This document shows positions 5,068 through 5,809 of a DNA stretch of 5,809 bases, one piece after another. Both the position numbers and the translations under genes were made by a program. Every line of letters starts with the position of its first letter. The first letter of the stretch is position 1. The stretch comes from Lachnoclostridium sp. UBA933 (GTDB lineage Bacteria; Bacillota; Clostridia; Lachnospirales; Lachnospiraceae). A model generated the notes under the pieces. That model did no database searches. It saw nothing but the letters and a program-made list of their open reading frames with translations, and was not told where the DNA came from. The DNA is taken from contig DBDL01000032.1 of the NCBI GenBank assembly GCA_002293545.1, positions 18,486 through 24,294 on the forward strand, in the 5' to 3' direction.

Positions 5068-5809
5068 ATAATTTATTTTTTTGAAAATCTGTTAAACCTT
5101 GATACGCGTTCCATCATCGGCATTCTTGTATGGGGGAACTTAGCAACCGGTATTATCGCTTATTTATATTTTTTATTTAGTGAACATAAAATAACATTTA
5201 ATCATATCATTCGTGATTTAACTATGGTTCGTTTTTTGTATACAATTGGTTTTTCCTGTTTGTTTTTAAGAGGAGATATCCCTGATTTTTTCTCTGTCAA
5301 TATAGGTAATTCTCTTCTGTTTTTTTGCTTTTATATGGATGCACGTTTGATATTCACATTGATTAATGTCACAAAAAAAAGATTTCTTTTGACTGAGCTG
5401 ATCTTTTTATTTGTTTCGGTTATTCTGTTTAATATTGTGGAATATTTTTATGGAAGTCCTTCCTTACGAATTTTCATGGCATCCATCTTTATTTTTTTAC
5501 GGCATCTGCTTCCGACCATTTTACTTTTACTCGCAAAATCAACAAGCGTTTTCAAAAAAAGTATCAGTATCTTTTATATTTTTTTACTGCTTGCGCTAGT
5601 CCCCAGAGCGGTTGAATCTTATTTTAGTCATTCCGTCAGCCTGCATACGTCAAACTATTATCAGACATTATTATTTGTTTCTTTAGCATTGATGATGATT
5701 TCAAATACAATTGTTTGTCTGCTTTTTGTAAAAGAGCAAAACGATAAGATGATAAAACAGATGGCTACCTATGATTATCTGACAAATGTCATGAACCGCC
5801 ACAGCTTTT
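5068..5809 (+). CDS. Membrane diguanylate cyclase, 7-helix N-terminus plus start of GGDEF domain (3' truncated by window)
   Basis: The frame is open from 5035 to the window end. From 5068 it gives 247 residues. Seven hydrophobic segments lie at about 16-37, 51-67, 81-100, 106-128, 133-156, 164-182 and 200-221. A short charged linker (VKEQNDKMIKQM, 221-232) then leads into DYLTNVMNR (236-244), the D-x-L-T-x(3)-N-R signature that opens GGDEF domains. The GGDEF loop itself is beyond the window, so catalytic activity cannot be judged. Expected role: synthesis of c-di-GMP from two GTP at the inner membrane face, controlled by the membrane sensor part. The start is odd. No ATG lies near the ribosome binding site, which points to ATA 5068; TTG 5062 abuts that site; and ATG 5224 would delete the first helix and has no ribosome binding site. 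A former ATG mutated to ATA is the simplest reading. The DNA is distinctly AT-rich, as often seen for hydrophobic proteins. Confidence 0.78.
   Translation, partial: MIYFFENLLNLDTRSIIGILVWGNLATGIIAYLYFLFSEHKITFNHIIRDLTMVRFLYTIGFSCLFLRGDIPDFFSVNIGNSLLFFCFYMDARLIFTLINVTKKRFLLTELIFLFVSVILFNIVEYFYGSPSLRIFMASIFIFLRHLLPTILLLLAKSTSVFKKSISIFYIFLLLALVPRAVESYFSHSVSLHTSNYYQTLLFVSLALMMISNTIVCLLFVKEQNDKMIKQMATYDYLTNVMNRHSF

Noticed and set aside
5411..5599. Plus-strand open frame of 62 codons
   Set aside because: It lies entirely within the diguanylate cyclase gene in another frame; its hydrophobicity only mirrors the T-rich membrane-helix coding sequence.
1..5809. CRISPR arrays, tRNA or rRNA genes, IS elements, riboswitches
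   Set aside because: No regularly spaced direct repeats, cloverleaf-like segments, transposase motifs or recognisable aptamer cores were seen on either strand by reading.

Overview
The window looks like chromosomal DNA of an anaerobic, Gram-positive Clostridia-type bacterium, most likely Lachnospiraceae-like. This is inferred from strong AGGAGG-type ribosome binding sites, moderately AT-rich base composition, a kdgK-type sugar kinase, two metallopeptidases of the peptidoglycan-remodelling type common in spore-forming Firmicutes, and a multi-spanning GGDEF protein. No rRNA, tRNA, IS element, CRISPR array or phage gene is visible. The left end (sugar kinase) is visibly richer in G+C than the right end (GGDEF gene).

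Layout. (1) 2-646, +: the 3' two thirds of a PfkB-family kinase, probably 2-keto-3-deoxygluconate kinase. (2) 697-1425, -: a class I SAM-dependent methyltransferase facing the kinase. A long imperfect hairpin lies between the two stop codons. Its leader of about 120-140 nt is preceded by two overlapping sigma-A-type promoters (1545-1600) bracketed by a perfect 7-bp dyad. (3) 1653-2309, - and 2413-3690, +: a divergent pair of zinc peptidases, an M15-like D,D-carboxypeptidase with a C-terminal peptidoglycan-binding domain and an M14-like gamma-D-Glu-diamino acid endopeptidase with N-terminal peptidoglycan-binding and LysM domains. Neither has a signal peptide. The spacer of about 100 bp carries a sigma-K-like promoter match in each direction. 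(4) 3818-end, +: a tight run of three genes behind a sigma-A-like promoter. They are a small unknown protein gene with a TAA as its third codon, a FIST-like putative sensor protein, and a seven-helix membrane diguanylate cyclase cut by the window end.

How they may work together. The two peptidases cut different bonds of the same peptidoglycan stem peptide and are probably co-expressed, possibly in the mother cell during sporulation. The right-hand run looks like a signalling cassette, with a small protein, a soluble ligand-sensor-like protein and a membrane c-di-GMP synthase. Two of its three genes carry a defect at the 5' end: a stop at codon 3, and an ATA where an ATG is expected. A single transition would repair either one. 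The cassette is therefore either decaying, translated in an unusual way, or affected by sequence error. This region is the most worth a second look.
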